A stretch of 64,000 bases of DNA from Polytrichum commune (taxonomy: Eukaryota; Streptophyta; Polytrichopsida; Polytrichales; Polytrichaceae). Location: positions 23,004,001 to 23,068,000 of the forward strand of contig OX485803.1 of NCBI GenBank assembly GCA_950295325.1, read 5' to 3'. Each line of letters begins with the position of its first letter. The first letter of the stretch is position 1. Under the pieces are notes generated by a model. It made no database searches, was not told the DNA's origin, and saw nothing but the letters and a program-made list of their open reading frames with translations. Of the stretch, positions 1 through 10,367 are shown piece after piece. Position numbers and translations under genes: made by a program.

Positions 1-566
1 TTCCCAAGCAATTCCCAAGTGAAAATGGATGTATTTTAGATGTACACCACATAGATGAAAGGGATTTTAGCATGAACTACCTCTTTAATATGACAAAACG
101 GAGACTCTAAATGCCACATCATCGAGTCCTATAGTCGTATAAAAGAGGGATTTTTGGACCAAAAAGTTCGGTCTTGCAAAAATGTGTCGTAATATCGAGG
201 GTGCCGTATAAATGATGAGGTTAGACTGTACATGGCAATTTCAAAGTTGACAAAATATTCTTTGTTGAAATTTCCTAGAATAATCCACAAAAAGACAAAT
301 GGTCACAAAACGATTTTGTATTGTATAGAGAGAGAGAATAAAGAACACAAGTGCCTTGGTACCCATGTGAGAAGGGCACGTCGTTGACCAACCCTTGTCC
401 AAGAGCCCGTGCTATATATTGGCGTGATTTTGTTCTACACATACATTCCCAAGTATGTAAAGAATGTGAGCGCTTGACTTTGGCCATTAAAAAAAAAGGC
501 ACCGGTCCCCAAAAATGTTTGGTTATCACCGGTCCACTGCTCGGGGAGAACCGGTGGTTAGTTGAA
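1..566. other. Spacer, no gene seen
   Basis: I see no gene, RNA or bounded mobile element here. The short open frames at 275-628 (-) and 351-593 (+) overlap on opposite strands and show no domain, so they look like chance. Confidence 0.5.
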
Positions 567-765
567 GATGAACCGGTTAAGTTTGAGAAATAACCGGTTG
601 AAGTTGGAGACTTCCGGAGAGTTACCAATCATGTTAGAGGAATCTATAATAGAATATACCTCAAATTAATAAAGCATACCGGAAGATGTCAACAATGATG
701 TAACCGGTTGGATTTAGAATCACTAGGATCTTGACCGACTATATATGTCCAAAAACTTTCCGGGG
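567..765 (+). repeat. Dispersed ACCGGTT repeat, copy 1
   Basis: This is the most diverged of five related copies of a roughly 200-bp repeat (others near 7603, 9407, 10167 and 54021). Shared landmarks in order are AACCGGTT near the 5' end, GAGAAATAACCGGTTGAAG, GAGGAATC, GAATATACCTCAAATTAAT, TGTAACCGGTTGGA, CACTAGGATCTTGACCGA and a 3' end like TGTCCAAAAA. No TIR, TSD or A-tail is obvious, so the element class is unknown. Confidence 0.7.
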
Positions 766-1836
766 CATTGCACCAATCTATCTTAACCCTTAATTGCCTA
801 TGAAGCTCTTTGTCAAATGTGTAAGGTGATGGGAAACGTTTTGTTGGAACCCTAAACCGAAATTGTGGCCTCCACATTCTTTCAAACCCCTTAGCACCAA
901 TCAATGGTCGTTTTTGAGAGGAGAGTACTTTTAGGGGGAGCGTTCAAAGTTTCCTTTATGATGATCTTTTGAAAAGTGAAATTGGGTCTTTCATACTATT
1001 CATAGTTCTCCATTGAGCTCATAGACAACCTCTAAACTTTCAACATTATTGCAATGTTACACTTTGTGTTATCCCATAATGTCACACGATACACTAATTA
1101 TCTATTGTCACACACTCATGTTAACACTACAAAATTTCTTAATACGAAGTTCACTTTGGTTGCCACATGCGTGATATTATGGAGGTCAGAGTGTATATAT
1201 TATTGCATTTTCATCTCCGCAACGTAGGAGTTTACATAGACACCACAAGTCCCTAGGCCCCTTGAAATGTGATGTATACGACCCATGTTTGGACCACCGT
1301 AACTTATGCTTGTAAGTCATCTACTACAAGTGATTTGGAGAGGCGAGGAATAAAGGGGCACTTCCTCCAAGACCGTCTCATTGAGCTTTCTCTTTTAGTG
1401 TGTGCAAGTTTCATTTGTCTCAAGTGTAAGTGTGTGGACACACGCTCCGAAATTCGCAACTCCTCGACATGATCAACCTTTTGGAGCGATTCTTTGCACT
1501 TTCAACATGCAAATGGACACACGGTTGGAAGAGCTTCGAGTTTGTGCTTGAAGCGGCCAAAGCATACCCGAGCGCTCGTAGCATTATGAGTAGCACTTTG
1601 GAATTTGGTACGTCTTCCCAACCCCGATACAACGTGTTATTCACATTCTTTTCAACAACCACGCGTGTTTGTGGCTTAATATCTTGGTTGTTTACCATTT
1701 TGGGCTGCATTTTTTGGAATGGTTGAGAACCCACCATTGATTTTCAATCCGGCGATGTATCGGTAATCTATGATTTTGAGAATAGAACTATCATGTTTTG
1801 CGGTTTTTTTCATTGGATGAAGCGTCAAATTTGGGA
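766..1836. other. Spacer, no gene seen
   Basis: Unassigned AT-rich DNA. Opposite-strand open frames near 1420-1737 mirror each other and show no recognisable domain. Confidence 0.5.
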
Positions 1837-2036
1837 TGAATATGTATAATTTTGGATGAAATCTTGTATAATCATCCATATGTGGCTTCGTTACTCCAAA
1901 GATTGTAGTCAATGCTCCTCTCTCGAAAAAACTAAGGAATGAATATGTATGATTTTGGATGAAATCTTGTATAATCATCCATATGTGGCTTCGTTATTCC
2001 AAAGATTGTAGTCAATCCTCCTCTCTCGAAAAAACT
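1837..2036. repeat. Tandem duplication, about 100-bp unit
   Basis: Two adjacent near-identical units, about 1837-1935 and 1938-2036, both run from GAATATGTAT through TTTTGGATGAAATCTTGTAT and TGTGGCTTCGTTA to CTCTCTCGAAAAAACT. They differ at only a few positions, so the duplication looks recent. Confidence 0.85.
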
Positions 2037-2159
2037 TAACAGAAATAAATCAATGGAACCCACAATAATTTGATCCTCATGGTTTGTTGCCCCCTCAATT
2101 TGCAAAACTTAAAAGTTACCGAGGTTTGAAATTTGTAGACTTTGAATACTGTTTTGTAA

Positions 2160-2659
2160 GGGCCACTTCACACACGAGACTGAGAGCCCGTGACCATTAC
2201 ACTTCAAGCACTCTCATTGGTGGAAAAGGCTGAGCCGGTCCAAGTTCGCTTCACACTACGCTTGAGGGACCAACGGAGTATGTGAACGCAAGATGGATGT
2301 AAGGTCTATATGGATTCCTACATGGCATCAAATGGATCATGGTTCATGGTCACTTGGACCATTTTCAAAAATCACCTCTTGAAGGTAGGCCTAACACAAC
2401 AAACCGTGAGACCATGGCACTCCGAATGTTCACAACTGTTGGTTTATTCTATTTTATCATGTGTGAGGACTTCATGAATAGAAATTCATTGAAATAGCAT
2501 TTGGTTGAGAGACTGGTCACATATGAGTGCACACTACACTTGAGGGTCCGTGACCACACTACGTGATTTTGGAGGTGTGTTGGGACGGCCTTTGGACACT
2601 TTCTTTTGGGCTCTCACAATTTCATGGTCACGGCTCTTGGCTCGTGTGTGAAGTGGCCC
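2160..2659. mobile_element. PIF/Harbinger-type MITE, 500 bp, TAA TSD
   Basis: The element begins GGGCCACTTCACACACGAG and ends with its exact reverse complement (19 bp perfect TIR; homology continues imperfectly for about 20 bp more). It is flanked by TAA at 2157-2159 and 2660-2662. A 3-bp TWA target site and a GG-rich TIR are the hallmarks of PIF/Harbinger and Tourist-like MITEs. There is no transposase, so it is non-autonomous. Confidence 0.85.
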
Positions 2660-2662
2660 TAA

Positions 2663-3176
2663 GTCTAGTTGGTGACCGGACCTCCAGAAAGATAAAAGTA
2701 ACCTCAACCCTTCATAATATTACTCACCCTATGGAGTGAGTTACATGAATCCTCAATACTCTAAAAACTATTCCAACATGAACTCCGAGATATTCACTTA
2801 GACACTCATGTGTAGAACTGAAGACGAGTTTCTAAACAAATGTTAGGATTTAAGAAAAAAGTAAAAGTAAACAAATAAAAACTTAGACCAAAAATTAATT
2901 CATGAGCCCATGGGCCGAAATAGCTTCCTTAACTAAACCAATCGGTATTAGAACATGGAACAACATCTAATGGTTGAGATTTTATGATAATCCCCTAGTA
3001 GGGGACTCCGAATCCTATAAAGGATTTCAAAACTTTTGCTTTGTGTCGCCATGTGTCCCTCCCTATACTCAAAATCATTGCAACAAACCCAAGGTTTGAC
3101 CGTTTAGAATATTTGAGCCGAAAATCCTCTAAGGAGTTAGCACAATCACACTATTGGCAATACAAAAGCTAAGCAA
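2663..3176. other. Spacer, no gene seen
   Basis: Unassigned sequence between two insertions. I see no gene or repeat here. Confidence 0.5.
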
Positions 3177-3184
3177 CTACATTG

Positions 3185-4454
3185 CTCGGGGGGTGCACCT
3201 TTCATTAAAACCTAGAATCACGTGCGTTCACTGCATACTCTAAAAACCCCCTATATACAAGTTATTTTTTGTGAAATGAAGTAATACACATACAATTGCA
3301 ACAATAAATACACAAGTGACAATATGTATACACAAAAAAACATCCATTCATATATAGTCATTAACATAAGTATACAAATATACTTTTGAACAATAATCAA
3401 CCCCTATAATATGTGTAACAAAATATCCTAGCTTTCATCAACAAAGTCGTTGAAATTTTTTTCATCTCCTGGATGTAACTCATCAACATTTGATTCACCA
3501 ATATATGTCATTGTAGCCAATGCAATTATTGTCTCTAAGTCTACCATCAAATGATCAATAAGATCGTATGTCCACTTGTTGTTAGTCCCTTTTTGAAACC
3601 AACATAAACCAATCTCCACGTTTGATGGACGGTCCATCAAGTCAATTGGATCCCTATACTCCACCCAACGATTACCAAACTTCCTCCACATCCTATAAAC
3701 TCTCCCAACAAACCAAACCTTAACTCGAGTAGATTTTTTTGGCCTACCTCGTTTTTTCATGGTTTTAGCTTCAGGTGTGTTCAAAAAACACACACCACAG
3801 TCACAACCAAGCTTTAACAAAGTGTCATGGTTTCCATCACTCAAGAGTTTAGGCTTCATATAGGCGTCCTCTAGCTCCGAATTTCAGAACAAGGCCATGA
3901 TAATGTCAAGACTTTCGGTGATTCCCACGGCAGCAGTAACTGCACGGACGTTGAAAAGCGCTGGAAGCAACAGGTGAAAGAAGGAAAAGTGAAGCAGTTG
4001 TTGGCAAAAAAAAGCAAGCTATGCGAGAAGAGAAAACAAAAACCTTCAGCGCCCGACAAAAAGATAAAACAAAAACCTAGGGATGGGAGGGGAAAAGGGT
4101 CCTTGTTACTTTGAGCTGAACGAATCATTTCAAAACCCTAATACTGCCTCTTTCCCCGATATTACCTTGACACCTTGTACATGGTTCATACTACCCTATA
4201 AGGTTGCTAACGAAAATCGTTAATCCTAGTTAATCCTAATTTCATCCAATATGAAAACTTATGATATGTAGTATAGTAACAGTACCATACAAGTACAATT
4301 ATTGTATACTTTTTAAAGGCCTTCCATATATGTACGTAACTATAAATTATAACATGTATACCATATGTATACGTAATACAACAAGGTCCAAATCAATACC
4401 CCTCCTGTGCACTCACGTATACTCGTACATGTTTAGTACAGTGCACCCCCCGAG
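3185..4454 (-). mobile_element. hAT-type DNA transposon, 1270 bp, 8-bp TSD, carries AT-hook ORF
   Basis: The ends are a perfect 14-bp TIR, CTCGGGGGGTGCAC at 3185-3198 and its reverse complement at 4441-4454. They are flanked by exact 8-bp direct repeats CTACATTG (3177-3184 and 4455-4462). An 8-bp TSD is characteristic of hAT-superfamily insertions, although the TIR does not start with the usual CAGGG, so the superfamily call rests on TSD length. No transposase is present; the only sizeable reading frame is the 143-aa AT-hook ORF on the minus strand. A deleted relative with its own 8-bp TSD lies at 16902-17590. The intact TIR and TSD suggest a fairly young insertion. Confidence 0.85.
3428..3859 (-). 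CDS. Uncharacterised 143-aa AT-hook protein encoded in hAT-type element
   Basis: I do not recognise a family. The frame runs from ATG at 3859 to TAG at 3428. Residues 34-43 (MKKRGRPKKS) contain the RGRP core of an AT-hook, which binds the minor groove of AT-rich DNA. It is followed by a compact tryptophan-rich stretch (WFVGRVYRMWRKFGNRWVEYRDPIDLM) and an acidic C-terminus. A C-x-C-x4-C cluster lies near residues 19-25. There are no membrane segments or signal peptide. The second element copy at 17076-17339 keeps the C-terminal 87 codons open, but the two copies differ at about 11 residues, which suggests drift rather than strong constraint. It could be a captured host fragment, a second transposon protein or a decaying frame. 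Confidence 0.4.
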   Translation of the reverse strand: MKPKLLSDGNHDTLLKLGCDCGVCFLNTPEAKTMKKRGRPKKSTRVKVWFVGRVYRMWRKFGNRWVEYRDPIDLMDRPSNVEIGLCWFQKGTNNKWTYDLIDHLMVDLETIIALATMTYIGESNVDELHPGDEKNFNDFVDES

Positions 4455-4474
4455 CTACATTGATTATCCTAATT

Positions 4475-4844
4475 AGTGTGTGTGGTACTGATTCCCAAAG
4501 CACGCGTAATTTTGCCCAATCTCAAAACTAGTGAGGGCTTAATCTTTAACTGAGTGATACTAAATTCATGAATACATGCTCATTTACCATACATTTCAAG
4601 ATACCTAATACATGCTCCAAGATGTTTGTAGAGTGATAAATAAAAAAAATTACATGAAAACACATGCTTGTCATTGTATAGTGCCAAATGAACGGTGCCA
4701 ATACTTTCAACAAATAACGTTGGTATGAGTAGTATTTTCAATGAATAATGCAAAGATGAGCAATGCTTCCTAGATTTTTGGGTGACACCAATTTCATGGT
4801 TTAGAGAAATTTCGTATCACCTTCACTAATTTACCACACACACT
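4475..4844. mobile_element. Probable MITE, about 370 bp
   Basis: AGTGTGTGTGGTA at 4475 is mirrored by TACCACACACACT ending at 4844, and ATT flanks both ends (472-474 and 845-847 of the 4-kb block). The 13-bp TIR is low in complexity, so the boundaries are less certain than for the neighbouring hAT element. Confidence 0.45.
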
Positions 4845-5359
4845 ATTAGCCATCCCTCCCTAATTGGGATAATGAGCGTAGTTCCACTTCACCATGGGGA
4901 GATAAGTTTTAGTCTCGTGGGGCTCACAAATTAGTGCAAAAAAGGTCATTCACCTTGGCCCCACTTTGACGGTCAACACCCCCCAAGTTATCCGGACCAT
5001 GTGATATTATTTTTCTAAGGTCAAATGAGATGCATTGACACATCATGCCTTTTTGTGAAACACTCCATGTGTATACAACAACCACGACATCTATACTACA
5101 ACACGCTACGGATTCAATTGAAGTTACAAAGTCTCATAACATCCGACCATCGACATCGATGTGTTGAGTGCACATGGATGATGGTCCAAGACATTAATTC
5201 ATGGTTTGCACTGGTGCAACATGCTGGGACTGCACCATCTCAAACTAGTCTAATATATTATGCATAATCGGTGGATGCTGATACAATTATGTTTGCATGT
5301 AGTTCCAACTTTGGAAATCTTTGTTCTAGTTGTGTTATATTAAAATTCATATGATATAT
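4845..5359. other. Spacer, no gene seen
   Basis: No gene or bounded repeat recognised. Confidence 0.5.
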
Positions 5360-6130
5360 GTGTATGATCCGGAATTGGTTGGACAAACTAAGAGAATCGA
5401 TAGGAGTCTCAAAGATATGCTAAGAATGTACATTGGAAAGAAATAAAAACCCAGTGGTCTTGGGATAAGTGGTTGTATTTGATACAAATTGTTCATAAAC
5501 AACATGATCATAGAAGCACATGGATGAGGCCATTTTATGCTTCGTATGGCCACAAATGTCAAACTTTGATATCTCTAGAAAGTCCTAACTCTAAATTTGA
5601 GAGTTTTAATCAAATGATTCAGCAAATGCGTAGTGTGTAAGAATGTGCTAAGCAACATAAGTGACATGCACAAGAGAAATCCAAGTTTTATGCCAAGCAA
5701 TTAAGAAGTTTGAGACAATCCGAGGTTGGTCATAAAGTGCTTTTGAAAGTAACACCTAAACACACATGATTAGAACTTGAAAGGTCTAAGAGGATTGTCT
5801 CCTAGATTTTGTGGTTCATTCCTGATAGAAATGATGAAGTGGCATATGCATATGACTTGCCTAGTGACTGGAAGATTCATAATGTATTCCATGCCAATTT
5901 GTTGAGAAGATATGTGTCCCACCCAATCATAGACTTTTGTGTTTATGGCTCACGAGGGTGCTATGCTGCATCGACCTAAGAGAATTTTGTAGGTCGATTT
6001 GTAATACCTCATGAATAGGCCATTCATGAGATTCCTTATTAAGTGGAAAGACTCAGTTGAGGATGAGGCATCATGAAATCATAGAACTATGCCTTGATTT
6101 GAGAGGGACAATGTGTAATGGAGGAATAAA
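5360..6130 (+). pseudogene. Ty3/gypsy retrotransposon integrase relic
   Basis: Translated with frame jumps and stops, this stretch follows the C-terminal half of a plant Ty3/gypsy polyprotein. Near 5375 are GQTKRIDRSLKDMLRMYIGK-like residues (integrase core, the DGQTE...LEDMLR block). Near 5725 is a VGHKVLLKVTP-like segment (GPY/F-type region). Near 5850 is an EVAYAYDLPSDWKIHNVFHANLLRRYV-like match to the HNVFHVS.L.KY block. Near 6035 is FLIKWKDSVEDEASW, like the terminal LVKW...EATWE block. Several stops and indels show it is long dead. No LTRs or upstream gag/RT were found. Confidence 0.75.
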
Positions 6131-7172
6131 AAATGGACTATTGTGGTAAGTTATGGGAAAGTGCAAGGATGGATGTCCAAAACATAGGAGCACGAATGAA
6201 TGAGAAGTTGGAATATTATAAAGTGGAATAATAATTGTTTACAGATAAGGAGACTTTAGTCTACATTCAATATGACTTGAGATTTCTTAAAGTATTCCTT
6301 AGATGCTATGTATGTATAGGGCTAGGGCAAAGGAAATTACATGATATGTTCTCTGTGTGCCCTCAAGTTGGGTGACGAACCTTTAGATATTAAAAAAAAG
6401 TGGCTAGTCGCAAGAGTGATATGCCCTAGTATTATCTTGCACACATGGCCAACTTATGGTTGGTTGTCTGATCAAGACCAAACTTTGGCTCATTTTAGAA
6501 ACCACTTTATACCAACAACCACTTGCAACTGGACTCCACTTGAAAAACAAGTTACAAACACCATATGTGGTTGCCTCTGGTTGGCTGCCCAAATTTGGTC
6601 TATTTCAAAGATCACATGTAGGTTTCTTCCCACACGACATAGCCGATAAATATTTGTTTACGTTCTTGTGATAAATTTAAGGTGAGATAATTGTGATTGT
6701 GAACAATTGAATGTCCTTGAGTAGAGGTACGCACACCAATGATTCATGGCTCACTTGTAAATTGAATTAATCCACCAGGCATACGGAAACAACATGAACC
6801 CAAAATACAATTATTTCAACATGACTTTATTAACTTGTACGTTTTCTTAAACCCGATTTGGACTTCTTGGTATATATGATATTTTATAAATGTACAACGT
6901 GGATATATTTAGTGATGTGCCTTTTTGGTATATAGTGATGGCTTGTTATCTTACAACGTTGTTGTTCTTCTTCACGCCTTGACACAAAATAACATGATTT
7001 TTTAAAATTATCCGATATAAAAATATCATACACAAGCAGTATGAGCACACTAAATGCATTTATAGGTTAAGTTGTTTCAACTCCATAAATAGCATGAAAA
7101 CCCTCGCTTTGCCAATTTCGAAATTAATCAATGTAATATACGTCTAATGAATGAATGGGGAGAAAAGACAAA
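6131..7172. other. Spacer, no gene seen
   Basis: AT-rich unassigned DNA. Open frames at 6341-6671 lie on both strands without domains and were not accepted as genes. Confidence 0.5.
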
Positions 7173-7252
7173 ACATTATTTAGATCCATAATAATGTTCT
7201 GTGGGGGAATATTGTCAGTCCCACAAAACACTATGATGGATCTGAATAATGT
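7173..7252. repeat. 80-bp hairpin-forming inverted repeat
   Basis: Arms 7173-7206 and 7219-7252 pair along about 34 bp with three mismatches and a couple of G:U-type positions, around a 12-nt loop (sequence starts ACATTATTTAGATCCAT). The size suits a short foldback element or a small-RNA precursor. Transcription is not shown. Confidence 0.55.
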
Positions 7253-7274
7253 TATGAACCACTAGTTATAATTA

Positions 7275-7602
7275 AACTACACTAAATAGGATATTTAGTG
7301 TTTGATACATTAAATACGAACCCATACACTAAATATCAATAACCCTATGAAAGTAAATAACATTAATTGTAAACTCAAACACTAAATATCAACTACGGTA
7401 ATATGTGGAAGTTACAAGTTTGAATTTAGTGTTAGTAAGGGTATGTAAAAAATAAAATAAAATAAAATGACAATCATAAAAGGAGAATTCCAACATATCT
7501 TCTAGCACTAATTGTCAAAAATTTGAAAATTAGTGTTGAACAGGGTAGGGTGGTAACAACATTAAAGATAATCAAACACTAAATATCCTATTTAGTGTAG
7601 TT
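7275..7602. mobile_element. CACTAAATA-family MITE, about 330 bp, 31-bp perfect TIR
   Basis: Arm 7275-7305 is the exact reverse complement of 7572-7602, each containing CACTAAATAGGATATTTAGT. TA flanks the CACTAAATA core on both sides, so a TA target site is possible, but I cannot fix the superfamily. A related right half with the same internal sequence is at 17599-17745, and a looser family shares TTTAGTGTCAC ends near 42.6, 43.5, 51.8 and 62.5 kb. It directly abuts the ACCGGTT repeat at 7603. Confidence 0.75.
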
Positions 7603-7785
7603 GAGTTTGAGAAGTAACCGGTTGAAGTTCAAAACTTCATTAAAGTCACCCATCAATTGAGAGGAATCCATGGAATATACCTTCAAATCAATGAAGAAAA
7701 ACCGAAAGGTCGCCACCTGTAACTGGTGGACAAGAAAACACTAGGGTTTTGACCAATTATGCCCAACAATCATCCCCATGGACAT
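7603..7785 (+). repeat. Dispersed ACCGGTT repeat, copy 2
   Basis: Same order of landmarks as the other copies: GAGTTTGAGAAGTAACCGG, GAGGAATCCATGGAATATAC, GAAGAAAAACCGAAAGGT, CACTAGGGTTTTGACC and ATTATGCCCAACAATC. The 5' end is cut off by, or fused to, the MITE that ends at 7602. Confidence 0.75.
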
Positions 7786-8420
7786 TGCGTCTCATAAGTT
7801 ATGTCCCGTGCTAGGGCATTGGTTGTTCTTGGACTTTAGGGGGTCTCCCGATGGCGACCAATCTTGTGAGGGTTCCACAACATTTTCTTATCCAATTTGG
7901 GCCGCAATGGCTAAGTTACATCAAGTGGCACCGCTTTAATGAGTTTCGGAAAAGGGTTGGTTGCAAATGGCTCCTAAAGCTTGGGGAAGGGGAGAGAGAG
8001 TTGGGGTTTGCACACCCGATTCATGATGATAACACCCAAGTGATGATGGCATCATGGCCCACGCCCATTTGCATGGTTTAATAAATATCCATCTATCTAT
8101 CTATCTCCCAACATATTCGCACCGTAAAATACTTTTGACATAACCCTTTTAGCAAAGAGTTTTGTTTGGAAGAGTGGGTTTCCATTACGTCCCGGGTCCA
8201 CAGAAAAATATCGGACCCAAGCTTGAAGATTGGGGTTCTCAACTTACGGCTGCTTTATATGAGGGTTCGAGGTCTTTAAACCTGAAGTCCATACACAAGA
8301 AGTATTGATTTGTGTCAAAAAGGGAGGAAGCTCTGACACGTACCCAAGGCAACAAGTTGGGTTTTCATTTAGGTCCAACCCAATTTTGCTCTCTCAAGCT
8401 GTGTCATTTTTTGGGGGTCT
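7786..8420. other. Spacer, no gene seen
   Basis: An open frame at 7851-8081 starts with ATGGCGACC but has no recognisable domain, splice context or homologue that I know. It is not called. Confidence 0.45.
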
Positions 8421-8853
8421 TTAGTGCATCAAAATATCGACTTGACCTCATTAGAATGCGAATTTCAAGGAATGGCATTGACTTCTTTGGGTGAAGGCCT
8501 TGGGGTTGATTTAGTGGATTAGACCAATCATGGACAATGATTTATGCATGTCGGAGCTCCAATTTGACCTTGACTGACTCCTCATGTAAAGCGGAGCTTA
8601 GGAGGAGTATTTCCTCAAGCCACGTCTTTTCTTTTTGGTTTGTTTGTTGTGTGTCTTTAGTGCATCAAAACATCAGTTTTACCTCATTAGAATATGAATG
8701 TCAAGGAATGGCATTGACTTCATCATGTGAAGGCCTTGGGGTTGATTTAGTGGATAAGACCAATCGTGGACAATGATTTGCGCATGTCGGAGCTCTAGTT
8801 TGGCCTTGACTCCTCATATAAAACGGACGTTAGGAGGAGTATTTTCTTGTGTT
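8421..8853. repeat. Tandem duplication, about 235-bp period
   Basis: Units at about 8421-8622 and 8655-8853 share TTTAGTGCATCAAAA, AAGGAATGGCATTGACTTC, GAAGGCCTTGGGGTTGAT, GACAATGATTT, CATGTCGGAGCTC and TAGGAGGAGTATTT in the same order, with roughly 10-15 percent divergence. Confidence 0.85.
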
Positions 8854-9406
8854 GGGACCACTGAGGTTTGGAGAGAAAGAGATGCCACATCAACATCACT
8901 TCATGTTTTTTTATCACTCGGATAGGAATCATCGTGTAAACTACTCGGCTCCATGATTTTGCTCTTGACCAATAGGCTTGCTCAAGTTGTGGACTTTCTT
9001 CGGTCTTTTAGACCTGAGTGTAATCCCTACCCTAAGTCTCCTTGGCCAACTACTAAGGCTTCATGATGTCTATGTAAACTAATTCTTTGCGAAGGTGGAA
9101 ACGCATTTTGAATGTATCTATAACTGCCTTCACAAGATGTTACGCAAATGCAAATGCAAATGCTCGGAGAAGTTGGTCATATGGCAGGCTAATCGTCCGC
9201 CTGTTGAAGGCGTTCACTACAGCGCTTTCTTCTTGGTGTTAGTTTTGTTTCTCTCTCGCGCACGTTGTATGTAAAATTCATATATTCTTGTTGCGGCAAT
9301 TTGGTTACTTGAACCTCTGCTCATTCAGAGTTTTCGGAGTTCTCTGTGTCTCGGTTTTAGGGCTTTTCGACGTCTAGAAATGCTGGCCTCTAAACCCACC
9401 ATTAGA
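8854..9406. other. Spacer, no gene seen
   Basis: Unassigned. A pyrimidine-rich stretch around 9220-9380 has no convincing coding frame. Confidence 0.45.
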
Positions 9407-9600
9407 GATGAACCGGTTGAGTTTTGAGAAATAATGAGCTGAAGTTCAAGACTTCAGGAAAATGACCCATCATTTTCGAGGAATCCATGGAATATTCGTC
9501 TGATCAATCAAGAAATACCTCGAAAGATGATCAGAACATGTAACCGGTTGGACTTGGAAACACTAGGATTTTGACCGATTGTGCCAAAAAATCTACCCGG
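9407..9600 (+). repeat. Dispersed ACCGGTT repeat, copy 3
   Basis: Begins GATGAACCGGTTGAGTTTTG and ends near GATTGTGCCAAAAAATC. The internal landmarks TTCAAGACTTCAGGAAAAT and CATGTAACCGGTTGGA match copies 4 and 5 closely. Confidence 0.75.
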
Positions 9601-10166
9601 ACACCGGTACTCGCCCCTACGATCCTCAAATTTCCTTGGAGAGGCTACTCTCTGTCGTGTCGACGATCTCAAACATCTGAATTTCTTTCTTCATGTTTCT
9701 CTGACGTCCCTGCTTCTCTTCCTCCTTGTTGAGATTCTCCAACCTGGGTGCTCACGATCTTGTGTTAGTGCTCTTCACACAACTGAATTAGACTTTCAAA
9801 ATTGCCTCGACGTGTCGTTTTGTGGGTTCCTTCGATCTCCAGTCTTCGGACACTCACCGAATTGGTTGTACAAAGTTTCTTCACAAGACTAGCGTTGTTG
9901 TTGCTCCTTTGTAAATTGTTCAACTGAATGAGATTCTTGGAGCTTGTAGACTTCAAAAAGAGCGACAAAGGAAGGTGGAATTTGAAGTTTACTATAACTC
10001 TTTGAATTCCTCACTTTGCAATTTGTGCGAACACACGATTAGAGGAGATGTGGTGCACCACATTGCTTGATTTTGTGGAGCTCGGGAGTTTTCAGCCTCA
10101 AAAGTGGTTGTTTTGCTTGTAGTGGTTGATCCACGGACATTGCACCGCCACATCTCAATGAACAGA
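9601..10166. other. Spacer between two repeat copies
   Basis: No gene is accepted. The 9581-9892 frame begins inside the repeat and has no domain. A GGACATTGCACC motif near 10135 also follows copy 1, so the parental repeat may extend beyond the 200-bp core. Confidence 0.45.
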
Positions 10167-10367
10167 GAGAACTGACCGCTAGTTACAGATCAACCGGCTG
10201 AGAGATAACCGGCTGAAGTTCAAGACTTCAGGAAAATCACCATCCTTTCAGAGGAATCTATGGAATATACCTCAAATTAATGAAGAAAAACCGAAAGATG
10301 ATCACAACATGTAACCAGCTAGGATTGGAAACACTAGGATTCTGACCGATTATGCCCAAAAATCTCC
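10167..10367 (+). repeat. Dispersed ACCGGTT repeat, copy 4
   Basis: Core with ACCGGCTGAG variants, TTCAAGACTTCAGG, GAATATACCTCAAATTAATG, AAAAACCGAAAGATG and GATTATGCCCAAAAATCTCC. Upstream similarity to copy 5 (CAATGAAC, GACCGCTA, TTACAGAT) shows that the repeat reaches at least about 25 bp further 5'. Confidence 0.75.

Noticed and set aside
7851-8081. 76-codon frame starting MATNLVRVPQ
   Set aside because: Plausible-looking composition but no domain, no splice signals and no repeat-family conservation.
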